Positions 63,241-64,000 of a stretch of DNA of 64,000 bases are shown here, in pieces (the first letter of the stretch is position 1; the number at the start of each line of letters is the position of its first letter). Both the position numbers and the translations under genes were made by a program. The stretch lies in NCBI RefSeq assembly GCF_009903685.1, contig NZ_JAAABI010000002.1, positions 248,001 to 312,000 of the forward strand, in the 5' to 3' direction. This stretch comes from Flagellimonas ochracea (GTDB taxonomy: Bacteria; Bacteroidota; Bacteroidia; Flavobacteriales; Flavobacteriaceae). Below the pieces are notes generated by a model. The model saw only the letters and a program-made list of their open reading frames with translations. It did not search any database and was not told the origin of the DNA.

Positions 63241-64000
63241 GCTTCATTGTTCAAAATGCCCAGTAGCCGCTTGCCATAGCCACTTTTCATCAGTGGGCGG
63301 GCCAATTGTTTGAAATGTTCTCTGGTAATATAGCCCATTTCGTATGCCGCCACCTCAATGGAGCCTATGATTGTTCCCTGTCTTTCTTCAATAACCTCGA
63401 CAAATTGAGATGCCTGCATCAGGGCCTGAAAAGTTCCCGTATCCAACCAAGCCGTTCCTCTGTCCAAAATACTGACCTGGAGTCTTCCCTTTTGTAGATA
63501 GGCTTTGTTAACATCTGTGATCTCCAATTCTCCCCGATCACTTGGTTCAATACTTTTAGCAATGGAAACAACTTCATTATCATAAAAATAGATTCCCGGG
63601 ACCACGTAGTTTGACTTTGGTTTTTCGGGTTTTTCCGCTATGCTGATGACCATGCCGTTTTTGTCAAACTCTACCACACCGTATCGTTGCGGATCATTGA
63701 CCCGGTATGCGTATATGATGCCACCGTCGGGGTCATTGTTGGATTGAAGCGACTTGGATAGGCCTGCACCGTAAAAAATATTATCGCCAAGGACAAGTGC
63801 TACTTTATCAGTTCCTATAAAATCGGCCCCAATAATAAATGCCTCCGCCAACCCATTCGGTTTTTCTTGCACTGCATAAGAAAAATAGCATCCATATTTT
63901 TCACCATCACCAAGAAGATCTTGGAATAGGGGCAGGTCTTTCTTGGTGGAAATGATCAATATTTCCCTTATTCCAGCATACATCAATGTCGACAAGGGGT
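63237..64000 (-). CDS. rfbA: Glucose-1-phosphate thymidylyltransferase (5' end outside window)
   Basis: The frame is open to the right edge, so about 35 to 40 N-terminal residues are missing; the visible part begins PLSTLMYAGIREILII. RmlA signatures seen are VLGDNIFYGAGLSKSL, VVEFDKNGMVISIAEKPEKP and TAWLDTGTFQALMQAS. It makes dTDP-glucose from glucose-1-phosphate and dTTP, the first step to dTDP-rhamnose. The TTG at 63995 is not the real start. Confidence 0.96.
   Translation of the reverse strand, partial: PLSTLMYAGIREILIISTKKDLPLFQDLLGDGEKYGCYFSYAVQEKPNGLAEAFIIGADFIGTDKVALVLGDNIFYGAGLSKSLQSNNDPDGGIIYAYRVNDPQRYGVVEFDKNGMVISIAEKPEKPKSNYVVPGIYFYDNEVVSIAKSIEPSDRGELEITDVNKAYLQKGRLQVSILDRGTAWLDTGTFQALMQASQFVEVIEERQGTIIGSIEVAAYEMGYITREHFKQLARPLMKSGYGKRLLGILNNEA

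Overview
The window is from a member of the Flavobacteriaceae (Bacteroidota), most likely a marine one. This is inferred from the ATP synthase operon layout (bactofilin, AtpZ/I-like, DUF6168-like, long AtpB, no beta or epsilon subunit), from the type IX secretion lipoprotein SprE/PorW, and from lineage-typical families (HU-CCDC81/SPOR, DUF4292, DUF4254, DUF5687, DUF6427, DUF6341). The DNA is AT-rich with A-rich start contexts and few Shine-Dalgarno sites. I see no rRNA, tRNA, CRISPR array, integrase or transposase.

Layout. 1-4.6 kb: the tail of a LytS-type kinase, plsC, a complete 7TM sensor kinase, a GlsB-like membrane protein and trpS. 4.6-9.9 kb: a broken GIY-YIG gene, dprA, an HU/SPOR protein, a thioesterase, two envelope proteins and an aldo/keto reductase. 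9.9-15.8 kb: a leftward group with an EnvC-like protein, a DUF4292 lipoprotein, a TPR protein, a sugar nucleotidyltransferase, dut and a flippase. 15.9-24.8 kb: the leftward F0F1 ATP synthase operon preceded by bactofilin and sprE, with two palindromic REP-like elements inside it. 24.9-32 kb: an AraC/DJ-1 regulator, small cytoplasmic proteins, an ABC exporter pair, a PaaE-like reductase and a patatin-like phospholipase.

32.1-36.4 kb holds an arsenosugar biosynthesis operon (DUF2064 glycosyltransferase, peroxidase-like protein, radical SAM ArsS, methyltransferase ArsM) followed by a TetR regulator. Three palindromes of the form C[AC]GAC-N6-GTC[TG]G lie upstream of the operon, after arsM and just before tetR. 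They are good candidates for the operator of that TetR protein.

36.4-40.6 kb: a GT9 glycosyltransferase, DUF4254, DUF6427, DUF6341 and purD. From 40.6 kb to the right edge every gene points left and most serve surface glycans. In transcription order: rfbA and rfbC; cysQ, a duplicated DUF2061 protein, and cysC, cysD and cysN (sulfate activation to PAPS); then a tightly overlapping nonulosonic acid cluster of legionaminic type (LegB-like dehydratase, LegC-like aminotransferase, sugar N-formyltransferase, NeuC-like, NeuB-like, CBS-nucleotidyltransferase of PtmE type, a second divergent NeuB-like protein, SpsF-like cytidylyltransferase); then flippase, putative glycosyltransferase, polymerase, acetyltransferase, ligase-like protein, TagA-like and WecA-like transferases and a UDP-glucuronate decarboxylase. 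The nonulosonate cluster has a formyltransferase where the known legionaminate pathway has an acetyltransferase. Its second synthase lacks residues normally needed for catalysis. Together with the arsenosugar palindromes, these are the most unusual features of the window.
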